Positions 13,531 to 27,614 of a stretch of DNA of 64,000 nucleotides are shown piece by piece. The notes beneath the pieces were generated by a model. It saw nothing but the letters and a program-made list of their open reading frames with translations. It was not told the DNA's origin and did not search any database. Origin of the DNA: Sesamum alatum (lineage: Eukaryota > Streptophyta > Magnoliopsida > Lamiales > Pedaliaceae). A program made the position numbers and the translations under genes. The DNA is taken from assembly GCA_034509735.1 (NCBI GenBank), contig JACGWO010000008.1, positions 16,007,864 to 16,071,863 on the forward strand. Reading direction: 5' to 3'. Position 1 is the first letter of the stretch; each line of letters opens with the position of its first letter.

Positions 13531-16500
13531 AAAAGAATAAAACAACTAATTTATCAATCAATATAAAATTTAAAAAATTTAAAAAAAAATACTTATCTTA
13601 TCACAAAAAAATGGTACGACGATATCATTAAGAACTTTGTAACAACTATTTGTAAGTAAAAATTTGTTTCTCTTTTATAATAGTACAGACAATTTTCACG
13701 CTTTAAAATATATTATAAATAAGAGTATACAAATATGAAAATATAGGAGTACATATCTATTTACAAATATAATATATAACAATAACACTTTATATATTAA
13801 AATAACAATATGAAATAGACTATACTATCAGTGTATATAAAACAAATAAATAGTTTAAAGCATGAAACATACATGGAGAGAGAACAAGTGAAGCAAGAAG
13901 AGTCATGGAGCATACTTTAATAATTCAAATTCAAAGTAAGATGTAAGGTAGACATACCATGAAGCAAGAAGAGTCATGGAGCATACTTTAATAATTCAAA
14001 TTCAAAGTAAGATGTAAGGTAGACATACCATGAAGCTTTCGAATCATTAAAGAGCCTCCGTGCAGAAAATTTTCCTATTGCACAAAACTTACCTTATAAA
14101 CCTCACATTCCTGTTCCTTAGAAACATTCTCAATGTACACTACAAAATAAATTAACATGTACGGTTTCACCGAACCAATAGATGATCATCAATACAAAAA
14201 CTGATTGCAGGAAAATAAAATATTCAGCACATAGAAAAATATGTCAAATATGATAATAATATTTAGCACATAGAAAAATATGTCAACAATTCGTCTTTAA
14301 ACAGAAGATGAAATAATCGATCGAAACTAATAAGATAATTTTGATTAACCTTGATATATATAAGAGCAGAGAAAGAGCATTTACGGAAGTGCCACGTTCC
14401 CACCAAGAACTGTTGTCTGAGCTTTTGGTGTGATATTTTAAAGCCATCAACTGAATAGTTAATCCAGTCAGATATGATAAGTTAAAAATGGGAAATGGGA
14501 CATGACAGTAATTTTCGCTCTTTCAATTACTATAGCAGCAATTATTCATTCAACAAATACGACAGAACGAACCTCTATCTAAGACCTTACAGCGTCACCA
14601 AAAGATTGAGCGCAAAAAGATTCAATATCTCTTCTGTTGCTTTAACTATTACTATTGTTATTAGCTTTTACGAGGTGGAAACCTCAAATAAAACAAGCTA
14701 TAACATCTTTATCCTGCCTATTTCATTTAGTTACATGTCTTTAAACTTAACCTTCATTGTTGTTCAAAGAAAGGAATTTAGTGTGCAATGATAGATATTA
14801 AGACTATTGATAAAGTTCGTTCAAGTTTTTAATAGGGTACATAATTAATTACAAATCGAGGCATACATCTTAGTCAAGAATCACAGCCGTATGATAAGCA
14901 TCTAAGAATGAGCTCAAGCAAGCACTCTCGGAATTTCGGGGCACATGGACCTGACAAAAAGGATTCACATAGCAGAGTAGAAGCTATAGTTTCCCATTGC
15001 AGACCATATTTGTAAAATGAGTTCCAGTTTTTTCACTCATAGATGCAAATAAAAAGAAACTGGAGTTAACAATTGCAACAACTTATGTCCACGTGTAAAA
15101 AATATTAGTAAAATGCTCAAATTTACCAAAATGTCTTGACAGAGCATGAATAATAGGGATATATTTGTTGTTAGTAAATAGCTTAAGTTAAGGACATTTG
15201 GAAAGAGATAGAATCATTAGATGGTATTGATTTTAAGTAATATAATATGATATGATTAACGTAAGGTAACAAACAAAAGTATATATAGTAAGTAACAAAT
15301 ACAAAAAGCAATAAGTAGAATTTAATAAATATGAAAACTAGTTATACCAACCTCAAACTAAGAGATGCAAGAAATTTTTAATGCTACTAATACTTTTACA
15401 TAGATATAGATATATCTATTTAAAATAACACAAATATAAGCATATGAAGGGCCTCCAATAAACCCAATGGAATATTTCTTACATCCAACAAGCCCAAATC
15501 CAATCTTTTCTATGTATCATGTACGCATATATAAATATGAAATGAGTACATATCTTATACAAATATAATATATAACAATAACACTTTATAAATTAAAATA
15601 ACAATATGAAATAGACTATACTTTTACTGTATATAAAAATAATAAATATTTTAAAAATTCTAATACTTTAAAGCATGAAACATGCACAAAAAGAGAACAA
15701 GTGAAGCAAGAAGAGACATGGAGAATACTTCTATCGTTCAAATTCTAGAGAACATAACATGAGGTCTTTGAACACTAAGAGAAACTTCGTGAAGAAAATT
15801 TTTCATATTGCATACTTAACTTATAAACCTCACATTCTTCTTGTTCCTTAGAAGCATTCTCTATGTAGACTTTAACATCCTACAACAAAAGAAACGGACA
15901 TGTAGGATTAAAACAGAATCAGGAAAATCAATGACCCTCGGTAAAGATTAGCTTAGCTTATCCAAAGTCATTGTCTTGTTGACAACAACGTAAAGCTCAA
16001 GGAGGAATGATATATATTGCATCAAAACAACCCTATATTTGTTGTACTGTAATTAGCGCATTCCATGGCCATATTTTTACACTTGAGTCACACAAAATAA
16101 AATACATACTACATATATGGGTTGGCACTTGATCACTTCCGAGAGATTGTATAAATGCATAAAGAGGAAAGTGAAGCCAGAAGTTATGGAGCATACTTTT
16201 ATCAATCAAATTCGTAGTAAGATGAGAACAAGACATACCATGAAGCCTTCGTATCATTAAAGAACCTCCGTGCAGAAGATTTTCCTATTGCACAAAACTT
16301 ACCTGATAAATCTCACATTCTTCTTGTTCCTTAGAAGTGTTCTCAATGTAGATTGCAAAAAAAATTAACATGTAGGGTCAAACAGAACCAGGGAGATAGA
16401 TGATCATTGAAAAAAAAGCTCACTGCAGGAAAATAAAACAGCCGACTGCTGTCTTGTCATATAAATGTGATGTTTATTGACCTCAAAAGCAATACAACAA

Positions 16501-17020
16501 ACAAACAATGTGGGAGATAAAAGCATCTAAATGATAAAACTGGTCAAAATAACATTTAGCATGTAGAAAAACATGTCACCATAATAACAATTCATCTTAA
16601 ACAAAAGATGAAATAATCGATCGAAACTAATAAGATAATTATAAGATAATTTTGATTACCAACGTATCCAAGCCTTGATACATATAAGAGTAGAAAAGAG
16701 CATTTACGGAAGTGTCACCTTTCAAGCATGAGGAGGCATTGAAAGACCTTCATACAAATTGTAAGATAATAGCCTATAAGTTACAAGAAAAGGAATGCCT
16801 GTAAAATAATAAATTTTTAAGATACCATTCTTTGAGTGACAAGAAGAGATTCACATATAAGAAGAAAACAAACCTAGAACATAATGAAAGCATTGGACCA
16901 TATAAACAAAATAACAACTTTATTTTTCACATATTGATATTAAATAAATTCTCCAGATCCTCAAATTTGCATCTCTTCCAAATTTTGTAAGTATCAGAAA
17001 CTCTTAAAATGAAAGGGATG
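13531..17020. other. noncoding zone with dispersed duplicated intron-like blocks
   Basis: I recognise no gene here. One block of about 0.5 kb occurs at 13860-14390 and 16150-16720, with a shorter copy at 15650-15890. All carry a landmark close to GAAGCAAGAAGAGTCATGG, then CATTCTTGTTCC or similar, and two end with an ATGAAATAATCGATCGAAAC segment. A different stretch at 14385-14610 is a diverged copy of 20740-20960. From 16750 to 16960 the sequence matches part of the ~1.08 kb tandem unit described at 20960. The duplications resemble intron sequence of a minus-strand gene, but that is inference. Confidence 0.55.
13890..14036. repeat. 71-bp tandem duplication
   Basis: Two copies, 13890-13960 and 13961-14031, start GAAGCAAGAAGAGTCATGG and read the same throughout by eye, followed by the first five bases of a third. 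Such near-identity indicates a recent slippage or unequal-exchange event. Confidence 0.9.
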
Positions 17021-17026
17021 ACAAAA

Positions 17027-17122
17027 CCTTTCAAAATTAAAGGTGATCTCCATGTAAGAATCTCTCATCCGTCTTTTCCAATCAACCGAGGCAACCTTTT
17101 GCACCATTTCACGCAAGCAAGT
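17027..17122 (-). pseudogene. candidate single exon of an unidentified gene
   Basis: On the minus strand an open stretch of about 36 codons, including REMVQKVASVDWKRR, follows an ATAG/TTAG acceptor-like site and ends at a GAAAG|GTTTTG donor-like site. Mixed acidic and basic residues and ordinary codons make it more protein-like than its AT-rich surroundings. I do not recognise the family. The sequence just beyond its 3' side (16750-16960) is a partial copy of the tandem unit, so the exon may come from the same parent gene as the array exons. It could still be chance. Confidence 0.3.
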
Positions 17123-17696
17123 GGCTGGTAATGCCTAACTATAATTTTTATGATCCCTTCTTCCCTATTACATATTGCTTCCTGTAAAAGTTTTGTTTAC
17201 AGGGTTGTACCTCGAGTTATAAATTTCAGAAGTTTTTCAAAATGTTCCAGCAACACTATAGAGAACTTATAACACTAAGGAAACATGCAGAAGTCTTCAA
17301 GAGGTTTTTGTTATGATATTCGAGCATGCACATCATATCATTAAATTCTCTTCAACCAACTATACTCAAATTTACATTTTAGTTTTCTGATAACAATCCC
17401 AAGTAAAATATGCAAGAGAACTTATTAATTGCAACACTCCTATAGCTTTTAGGAATTAAATTAAACGTATAGGAATAGTTACTTCAAGTGATATATAGTG
17501 CACCTAGATTTTTATAGCATTATTCAATTACATTATCAAACGAGATATTTATAATAGTCCCACCATTGCCCACAATGCTGCTAGTATCTATACAAATTCT
17601 ACAAAGTACAGATTTCCTTAGTAACATTCATTTCAATTTTTCACATTTATAGAAATTAAGTTGACTAATAAAATCATGGGTATCAAAGGACTGGGA
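17123..17696. other. noncoding AT-rich spacer
   Basis: No open frame, repeat or recognisable element can be supported in this stretch. Confidence 0.5.
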
Positions 17697-17848
17697 CCTA
17701 AGAAACTATAATCATATAACAGAACTACAACATCGAACAATCAAGATATCATGAACATGCTAAAAAGTTAAACCTAAGAAACTATAATCATATAACAGAA
17801 CTACAACATCAAACAATCAAGATATCATGAATGTGCTAAAAAGTTAAA
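17697..17848. repeat. 76-bp tandem duplication
   Basis: Two near-identical copies beginning CCTAAGAAACTATAATCAT lie at 17697-17772 and 17773-17848 with only a few differences. The equivalent stretch in the related block near 32280 has a single copy, so this duplication happened after the larger segment was copied. Confidence 0.85.
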
Positions 17849-18965
17849 ATTATCCCCACAAAAGCTCCAGTATCAAAATATTGAATACATAACAGAACAC
17901 TAATCATGAATCAATTGGCAGTAGCTTTCAAAAGTTGTTGATGAGAAACTACAATTATGTTTCATAGAGAAATTTATTAACAAATGAAACATTCAACCAT
18001 ATCTTACTCTATAAAGTGGATAACATAACCATTCACTAGTAACAGAAAAGGGGAAGGGGAACAAATGTATACTTCCAACTTGACCAACAACAGTTTTTTG
18101 GTAGAAGCCGAAAGACATGAAGATCAGTTTAAAAGAAAGAAAAAGCCATAGCAAAATTTGCTACTTCTTATGATCTACAATATCACAACTGCAACTAAGA
18201 TGATACATTCAGTAACATAGCTCATTCTTATTGGTTTACCAGGATAAAGACAGACCAGAAATATTGCCTGCAGTAACTCAACTTTAAGAGCATAAGAACG
18301 AAAAGAAGGATCATTTTACTGAGAAACAAATTGATATCAGCCGTTAAATGAATCTTAAACCAGATAAAAACACAAACCAATCCTATATAGTTTAATCTCA
18401 CACCTTAAAGTGTATTTACCCACCTCTGTAGTGATGATTTTGAACAGCTTGAGGTGAAAATTCTGACAGTGGGTGCAGAAAAACTTCACTAAAAGTAGCC
18501 GAAAGGTGAGACAGTGATTGCAGCTAAAGATCTTCTGAAATGAAAACAGGAGCATCATAAGTAGACACTCATGGAAGTAAAAACCAATTAACTTTTCATG
18601 TTGGGTTCCATGCAAATCAATCTAAGTAAGTTGTAATGAATAATCCAACTCAAAGAAAGTGCTAGAAGTTTTTTAAACTTAAGTGGTGTGTCACAAACAA
18701 TTGTTTAGAGCAGAAAACAGATCTGCAGAAAAAATATATCAGAATAGCTTTAACAGAATCATCCCATCAGGCCACAAATTAAAGTAGCATCAATAATAAT
18801 AATTAAATCACATATTGCATGCAGAAATGAGATTGCTTCCACTAAAAAAGCACACCTACAATAGATCAGTCAAAAGTATGAAAGAAAGATTTTATCTCCT
18901 CTTCAATTTTCATAAAGAGAACTTACGGCAAAATGGCTTACTCTAACAAAAATATCTCATCCTAG
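17727..18965. repeat. segmental duplication, copy 1 (pair with 32274-33452)
   Basis: About 1.2 kb of noncoding sequence matches 32274-33452 in the same orientation at high identity judged by eye. Shared landmarks include AAAAGGGGAAGGGGAACAAATG, GTTTTTTGGTAGAAGCC and AGATCTTCTGAAATGAAAAC. Both copies end with ATCTCATCCTAG. In this copy the next base starts the PRAF pseudogene; in the other, unrelated sequence follows. The shared end at one point marks a rearrangement breakpoint. Confidence 0.75.
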
Positions 18966-20539
18966 GTTGGAACAAGTTTTTATTCCATAGCGCCATGTCC
19001 AAGTCCACCTGTCCCCATCTCCCCATGTAAAAACTTTTCCCTTAGAACAGTTACTGGAACTAGAACACCCAACCATAACTTCAACAACTGCAGCAGTATG
19101 CCAAACACCACAGGTTGCTCGCACAGTGCGGAGACCCTTCAGCGATTCCACTTCTCTAGGCTTTGAAATACTTTCCCTACCTCCATGCCCAAGAACTCCA
19201 AAAGTTCCATCACCAAAAGTAAATAACTGCCCAGCAGAGGTGACGACAGCAGTATGCCAACGCCCACATGAAATTGAAGAAACATGAATCCCCTCCAGTT
19301 GCCCCTTTACTCTTTTCGGCACCCACTGACTCACTTCATTCCCATGCCCTAGGAGACCAAAATGACCATCACCCCAAGTGTACAAATCTCCAGAACGTGT
19401 GACAGCAGAGGAATGATATTCACCACACGCAACAAGCTCAATGTTTGTATTGTTGAGTGCATCAATTAGCTTCGGATGCAAGACATCAGCATCTTAACGA
19501 TGACCAAGTCTAACTCCTGACTCCTCACCCCAAGAGAATATCTCTCCTTGATTGGTCACTGGGGCAGCATGTCGTCCACCACAAGCTATGTTCTGAACAT
19601 CTAATACAAATGCAGATTCCAATGCCTTGGGCAACAATGCATCCATTTTGATACCTACACTACTTCCAACTCTGTGTGGTAAGCCACCCATAACACCATC
19701 GCCAATACCTTCTCCCCAATGAAAACATCCCCCAAGGCATCACCATCATCATGACTGGAACCTTGACTTGATGAGCTTACAGCACTAGAAAGGCTTACTA
19801 TAAAGGCATCTACTCCTATTCCTTTCATCTGACCATGTAAGCTATCTGAACATCCAGACGCACAGAATGGACAGAACCACTGGCAGAATCTGAAAGGAAA
19901 GAAACCCTTGGGAGGCACCGAGTACAATATCACATCTGAAAATGCCTTATCCAGACCATTTTTAGGAGAACTTTCATAAGGGCTATGGAGGCGAAGTTCA
20001 GAAGCATCCTGCTGAAGTGATGAATGATTTATTTCAAGTTTAAAAAATTTCAAGATGAATATGAGCTTATACAGAGTTTCAGCCCATTTATCTGAAAGAG
20101 AGACATATGGCTATGCATGTGAGTGAGGAAAATTTAAAAGCAATGCACTTCTGCAAGCCATCGCCACTTCCAAATGGGGAGTGAAGTGGAGAACTTCTTC
20201 TGTATGTTCTGGGACTATTAGCTCCATATGAAATTCCATCACTTCTTGATTCTGTTCTCCACTTACGCTGATAACTACGTGAAACCATGCCTTAAGACCG
20301 CTTGACCACACTTCTACTTCTTCCTTGTCCTTGCGTATCTATAAAAAGAAAATGGATAAAGTTCCACCATCTAAGTGATAAACTGCAGCCAAAGCACCAA
20401 ACTATGGACAAAATAGTTGCTTCTCAGAAAACTTGGAAATGACAAATGGGAATCTTACCAAATCAAGTGATCTGTCATTGTATATAAGGGAAAACGACTG
20501 ATATTCTTTCTCAGGTCGTGGGTACCTTTGAAAAATTGG
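18957..20539 (-). pseudogene. PRAF-type PH-RCC1 protein pseudogene fragment
   Basis: This resembles the plant PRAF family (PH, RCC1 repeats, FYVE zinc finger, BRX), thought to act in membrane-linked signalling and polarity. Three exons are visible. Exon 1 (20459-20539) has 27 codons of the PH domain ending SLIYNDRSLDL with good splice sites. Exon 2 (20149-20338) completes the PH domain (EVWSSGLKAW). Exon 3 (18957-20011) carries the linker and RCC1 blades, with [18 protein letters not shown] and [13 protein letters not shown] motifs. Damage includes a frameshift near 20285, shifts in the Ser-rich linker near 19860-19890 and near 19700, a stop between the GVRLGH and HPKLID segments, and a shift near 19000. 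The last RCC1 blade, FYVE and BRX parts are missing. Retained introns rule out a processed copy; the fragment ends abruptly where the segmental duplication begins. Confidence 0.85.
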
Positions 20540-20959
20540 CTAGACAAGGAAAAAAAAACAAAAAAACATAGATTTACATATATTCAGAACATAAAAAAGG
20601 TGAAACAAAATACTTAACCAGAAATGTATGTCAGACTTCTTGCACTAAACTCTATGCAAACAAGAGAAAATTTCCTATCCACATACTCATCTATCAACAA
20701 AAAATGTAAAGAAAATGTGATACAATTTGTGTGAAGGCACCAAAAATTCACCCAACTTCCCATCCAGAACTCCTGTCTGAGCTTTTGTGAGATATTGTAA
20801 ATACTTCGACTGAAGAGTTACGCCCAATCAAATATGATAAGTTAAAAATAGGAAATAAGACATAACAGTAATTTTCTTCATCAGTATTTAAATTAATATA
20901 GCAGCATTCATTTCAACAAGTACGACAGAAAGAACCACTATGTAAGACCTTGCCGTGTC
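20540..20959. other. intron-like spacer, diverged copy of 14385-14610
   Basis: From about 20740 the sequence parallels 14385-14610 (shared CTGTCTGAGCTTTTG, ATATGATAAGTTAAAAAT, TACGACAGAA). In the minus direction the region lies 5' of the PRAF exon at 20459-20539 and leads into the tandem array. No PH-domain start exon was found. Confidence 0.5.
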
Positions 20960-23900
20960 ACCATGGAGGATGTGAATCACTGACAACAAAACCTACTATA
21001 TTATATAAAGAGGTTCAAGTGTATGAAGACTTCTTCAATTCAAACAAAATTATATTCGTGAAAAGACTAGCATATTATCACTGACAATAAAACCTAGCAA
21101 ATTGTAGAACGGGGTTCAAGTGTATCATGAATTCTTCAATTTCAACCAAATGCTCATTACATAAGATAAATCTGATACCTAGACATTATTGACTCAGGAT
21201 TACTGCATTTGCCCAAGCAAAATTTCATTGAAATACGAATAAGTTACAAGAAAAGCAATGAAGATAATAGGTTTTCAAGCCACCATACTTTGAATGACAA
21301 GAAGAGACTCACATATAAGAAGTAAACAAACCTAGAACATAATGGAAGTGTTGGACCATATAAACAAAATAAGCACCTTATTTGTCACATATTGATACTA
21401 AACAACTACTCCAGATAGATAAACGTACATAATGACAGCAATTAAGCAATAAGAAGTGCTTTACCATTAATGAACCCCGAGTTATAAGGTCTTGGGAATG
21501 TGACAATAAATTCTCAAGCATCGCGCGCCAGCCTAAATCAAGAAAAGCATCGATTTAAGAGACTGAGTTACCATGCAACCAAATATTAAAAAACATAAGA
21601 TGCTAAAGGAAAAACAAGGCTAATCAATATAAAAATGATTGGATACCTTACCCAAAAATTTGAAGCATGTCATTAATCAGCATCATGTCCTGAAAAGATA
21701 GTTTTATTAATCTTTTTTTCTCTTTCGCCTTTTTTTTCTATCAAATAGTTTTTTAATATTTTTTTCTCCTTCTCCTTTTTTTCTACCTTTTGCTTTTTAA
21801 TGATTTTTTTATCCTTCGCTTTTCTTCTATCTTTTCGCAGAGAACTCCGGGGCTCCATAGCAATGCTCCGCGCAACTCTGCATATAAATATATACAAAAT
21901 GATGAACGAACCCAATTCACTTATCATAACAGTAATGCATAACTTTATGCATATGTGTGATGTTATGCATATATGGCATACTTAATAACTGGGATCCCAT
22001 GGATGATGTGAATCAGTGACAACAAAGCCCACCATTTTATAGGGGTTCAAGTGTACCATGGCTTCTCATGCCAACAAAATTATATTTGTGACAAGACTAG
22101 CATATTAACACCAACAATAAAACCTAGCAAATTGTAGAACAGGGTTCAAGTGTATCATGGCTTCTTCAATTTAAACCAAAGTACATTGGTGAAGAGACTA
22201 GACATGTATTTATGTTTATAACTAGAAGAGTAGCTAATGCACGTTAAATGAGATAAACTGATTCCTAGACATTATTGATTCAAGATTAATGCATTTGTCC
22301 AAGCAAAATTTAGTTGAAATATGAATAAGTTACAAGAAAAGCAATGCCAGTCAAATAATATATTTTCAAGACACTATTCTTTGAATGACAAGAAGAGATG
22401 CACATATAAGAAGAAAACAAACCAAAAACATAATGAAACTGCTGGACCATATAAACAAAACAAACACCTTATTTGTCACATATTGCTATTACATAACTTC
22501 TGCAGATAGATCAACCTAAAGATTGATGGGAGTAAAATAATTACATGTGCTTTACCATGAATGAAGCCCGAGTGATAAGCTCTTGGGAAAGTGACAATAA
22601 TTCTCAAGCAATGCGCGCCAGCCTAAATCAAGAAAAGCATCGATTTAAGAGACTGAGTTACCATGCAACCAAATATTATAAAACCAAAGATGCTAAAGGA
22701 AATAGAAGCCTAATCAATACATGAATGATATGATACCTTCCCCAAGAAGTTGAAGCATGTCATCAATCTGCATCATGTCCTGAAAACATAGTTTTTAAAT
22801 CATTTTTTCTCTTTCGCCTATTTTTTCTATCAAATAGTTTGTTAATATTTTTTGCTCCTCCTTTCTTTCTGTTTTTTGCTTTTTAATAATATTTTTCTCC
22901 TTCGCCTTTCTTCCATCTTTTAGCAGAGAACTCCAGGGTACCATAGCGATGCTCTTCGCAACTCTGCATATAAATATACACAAAATGATGAACGAACCTA
23001 TTTTACTTATCATAAGAATAAAGCATAACTTTATGTGTATATGTAATGGTATGCATATATGGCATACTTAATAATTGGCATCCCATGGAGGATGTGAATC
23101 ACTGACAATAGAACCTACCATATTATACAAGGATGTTCAAGTGCATCTTAGTTTCTTCAATGCCAACAAAATATATTCGTGAAAAGACTATCACTGACAA
23201 TAAAACATAGCAAATTGTAGAACGGGGTTCAAGTGTATCATGGCTACTTCAATTTAAACCAAAGTACTTGGGTGAAAAGACTAGACATGTATTTATGCTT
23301 ATAACTAGAAGAGTAGCTAATGCTTGTTGTAGGAGATAAATCTGATTCCTGGATTTTATTGATTCACAATTACTACATTTACCCATGCAAAATTTCATTG
23401 AAATATGAATAAGTCAAAAGAAAAGCAATGCCTGTAAATTAATAAATTTTCATTCTTTCAATGTAAGAAGAGACTTACATATAAGACGAAAAAAAACCTA
23501 GAACATAATGAAAGCGTTGGACCATCTAAACAAAATGAGCACCTTATTTGTCACATACTGATACTAAACAACTACTCCAGACAGAGGAACATAAATATTG
23601 ACAGCTATTAAGCAATTACAAGTGCTTTACCATGAATGGACCCCGAGCGATACGCTCTTGGGAAAGTGACAATAAATTCTCAACCATTGCACGCTAGCCT
23701 AAATCAAAAAAAGCATCGATTTTAGAGACTGAGTTACCATGCATCCAAATATTCAAAAACCAAAGATGCTAAAATGATATGATACCTTTCCCAAGAATTT
23801 GAAGCATGTCATTATTCTGCGCGATGTCCTGAAGAGATAGTTTTTGAATCACTTTGACTCTTGCGCCTTTTTTTTTTTTTTTCTATCAAGTAGTTTTTTA

Positions 23901-24696
23901 ATTTTTTTTCTCCTTCCCTTTCTTTCTATTTTTTTATTTTCAATAAATTTTTTCTGCTTCGTCGTTCTTCTATCTTTCAGCCGAGAACTCCGGGGTTCCA
24001 TAGCAATACTCTCCGCAGCTCTGCATATAAATATACACAAGATGATGAACGAACTCAATTCCCTTATCATAACAATAATGCATTACTTTATGCGTAGATG
24101 TGATGTTAAGCATATATGACATACTTAATAACTGGGAACCCATAGAGGATGTGAATAACTGGCAATAAAGCCTACCATTTTATACATAGGCGATCAAGTG
24201 TATCATGCCTTCTTCAATTCCAACAAAATTATATTTGTCAAAAGACTAGCATATTAACACCAACACTAAAACCTAGCAAATTGTGGAACGGGGTTCAAGT
24301 GTATCATGGCTACTTCAATTTAAACCAAAGTACTTTGGTGAAAAGACTAGACATGTATTTATGCTTATAACTAGAAGAGTAGCTAATGCTTGTTGTAGGA
24401 GATAAATCTGATTCCTAGATTTTATTGATTCACGATTACTTCATTTACCTATGCAAAATTTCATTGAAATATGAATACGTCAAAAGAAAAGCAATGCCTG
24501 TAAATTAATAAATTTTCATTCTTTCAATGTAAGAAGAGACTTACATATAAGAAGAAAAAAAACCCAGAACATAATGAAAGCGTTGGACCATCTAAACAAA
24601 ATGAGCACCTTATTTGTCACATACTGATACTAAACAACTACTCCAGACAGAGGAACGTAAATATTGACAGCTATTAAGCAATTACAAGTGCTTTAC

Positions 24697-24921
24697 CATG
24701 AATGGACCCCGAGCGATACGCTCTTGGGGAAGTGACAATAAATTCTCAACCATTGCCCGCCAGCCTAAATCAAAAAAAGCATCGATTTTAGAGACTGAGT
24801 TACCATGCATCCAAATATTCAAAAACCGAAGATGCTAAAGGAAACAGAAGGCTAATCAATATAAAAATGATATGATACCTTTCCCAAGAATTTGAAGCAT
24901 GTCATTATTCTGCGCCATGTC
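24697..24921 (-). pseudogene. repeated exon pair of an unidentified gene (representative unit)
   Basis: In this unit the minus strand shows an exon at 24879-24921, between TATTCAG and GTATCA, and a second at 24697-24764, between TTTAG and GTAAAG. They encode DMAQNNDMLQILGK and, after splicing, WRAMVENLLSLSQERIARG plus three residues, with Gly shared across the junction: 37 codons without a stop. Upstream, an open Lys-rich stretch with AMEPRSS (to 25161) stays in the same frame. Equivalent exons occur in the other units; outer units read SQELITRGSFM-like instead of SQERIARGPFM, and the unit at 22549 has lost one base. I do not recognise the parent protein. Whether any copy is transcribed is unknown. 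Confidence 0.45.
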
Positions 24922-27614
24922 CTGAATAGATAGTTTTTGAATCATTTTGACTCTTGCGCCATTTTTTTTTTTTCTATCAAGTAGTTTTTTAATTTTTTTT
25001 CTCCTTCCCTTTCTTTCTATTTTTTTATTTTCAATAAATTTTTTCTGCTTCGTCTTTCTTCGATCTTTCAGCCGAGAACTCCGGGGTTCCATAACAATAC
25101 TCTCCGCAGCTCTGCATATAAATATACACAAAATGATGAACGAACCCAATTCCCTTATCATAACAATAATGCATTACTTTATGCGTAGATGTGATGTTAA
25201 GCATATATGGCATACTTAATAACTGGGAACCCATGGAGGATGTGAATAACTGGCAATAAAGCCTACCATTTTATACATAGGCGATCAAGTGTATCATGCC
25301 TTCTTCAATTCCAACAAAATTATATTTGTCAAAAGACTAGCATATTAACACCAACACTAAAACCTAGCAAATTGTGGAACGGGGTTCAAGTGTATCATGG
25401 CTACTTCAATTTAAACCAAAGTACTTTGGTGAAAAGACTAGACATGTATTTATGCTTATAACTAGAAGAGTAGCTAATGCTTGTTGTAGGAGATAAATCT
25501 GATTCCTAGATTTTATTGATTCACAATTACTACATTTACCTATGCAAAATTTCATTGAAATATGAATAAGTCAAAAGAAAAGCAATGCCTGTAAATTAAT
25601 AAATTTTCATTCTTTCAATGTAAGAAGAGACTTACATATAAGAAGAAAAAAACCTAGAACATAATGAAAGCGTTGGACCATCTAAAAAAAATGAGCACCT
25701 TATTTGTCACATACTGATACTAAACAACTACTCCAGACAGAGGAACGTAAATATTGACAGCTATTAAGCAATTACAAGTGCTTTACCATGAATGGACCCC
25801 GAGCGATACGCTCTTGGGAAAGTGACAACAAATTCTCAACCATTGCGTGCCAGAATAAATCAAAAAAAGCATCGATTTTAGAGACTGAGTTACCATGCAT
25901 CCAAATATTCAAAAACCAAAGATGCTAAAGGAAACAGAAGGCTAATCAATATAAAAATGATATGATACCTTTCCCAAGAATTTGAAGCATGCCATTATTC
26001 TGCGCCATGTCCTGAATAGATAGTTTTTGAATCATTTTGACTCTTTACGCCTTTTTTTTTCAATCAAATAGTTTTTTAATTTTTTCTCTCCTCCTTTCTT
26101 TCTATTTTTTTGATTTTCAATAAATTTTTTCTGCTTCATCTTTCTTCTATCTTTCAGCCGAGAACTCCGGGGTTCCATAGCAATACTCTCCGCAGCTCTG
26201 CATATAAATATACACAAAATGATGAACGAACTCAATTCCCTTATCATAACAATAATGCATTACTTAATGCGTTAGATGTGATGCTAAGCATATATGGCAT
26301 ACTTAATAACTGGGAACCCATGGAGGATGTGAATCACTGTCACTAAAGCCTACCATTTTATACATAGGCGTTCAAGTGTATCATGGCTTCTTCAATTCCA
26401 ACAAAATTATATTTGTCAAAAGACTAGCATATTAACACCAACAATAAAACCTAGCAAATTATGGAACGGGATTAAAGTGTACCATGGCTACTTCAATTTA
26501 AATCAAAGTACTTTGGTGAAAAGACTAGACATGTATTTATGCTTATATCTAGAAGAGTAGCTAATGCTTGTTGTAGGAGATAAATCTGATTCCTAGATTT
26601 TATTGATTCACGATTACTATATTTACCTACGCAAAATTTCATTGAAATATGAATAAGTCAAAAGAAAAGCAATGCCTGTAAATTAATAAATTTTCATTCT
26701 TTCAATGTAAGAAGAGACTTACATATAAGAAGAAAAAAAACCTAGAACATAATGAAAGCGTTGGACCATCTAAACAAAATGAGCACCTTATTTGTCACAT
26801 GCTGATACTAAACAACTACTCCAGACAGAGGAACGTAAATATTTACAGCTATTAAGCAATTACAAGTGCTTTACCATGAATGGAACCCGAGCTATACGCT
26901 CTTGGGAAAGTGACAATAAATTCTCAACCATTGTGCGCCAGCCTAAATAAAAAAAAAGCATCGATTTTAGAGACTGAGTTACCGTGCAACCAAATATTCA
27001 AAAACCAAAGATGCTAAAGGAAACAGAAGGCTAATCAATATAAAAATAAGATGATACCTTTCCCAAGAATTTGAAGGATGTCATTAATTTGCTCATGTCC
27101 TGAAAGATAGTTTTTAATCATTTTGACTCTTCGCCTTTTCTTTTTCTATCAAATAGTTTTTTTAATATTTTTTTCTCCTTCGTCTTTCTTCTATCTTTCA
27201 GCCGAGAACTCCGGGGTTCCATAGCAATGCTCTCCGCAGCTCTGCATATAAATATACACAAAATGATGAACGAACCCAATTCCCTTATCATAACAATAAT
27301 GCATAACTTTATGCGTTAGATGTGATGTTAAGCATATATGGCATACTTAATAACTGGGAACCCATGGAGGATGTGAATCACTGGCATACATAGGGGTTCA
27401 AGTGTATCATGGCTTCTTCTTTCCAACAAAATTATATTTGTGAAAAGACTAGCATATTAACACCAACAATAAAACCTAGCAAATTGTAGAACGGGGTTAA
27501 AGTGTATCATGGCTACTTCAATTTAAACAAAAGTACTTTGGTGAAAAGACTAGACATGTATATATGCTTATAACTAAAAGAGTAGCTAATGCTTGTTGTA
27601 GGACATAAATCTGA

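Noticed and set aside
14495..14791. Plus-strand frame of 98 codons
   Set aside because: No recognisable motif, no splice context, and it lies in a duplicated intron-like block.
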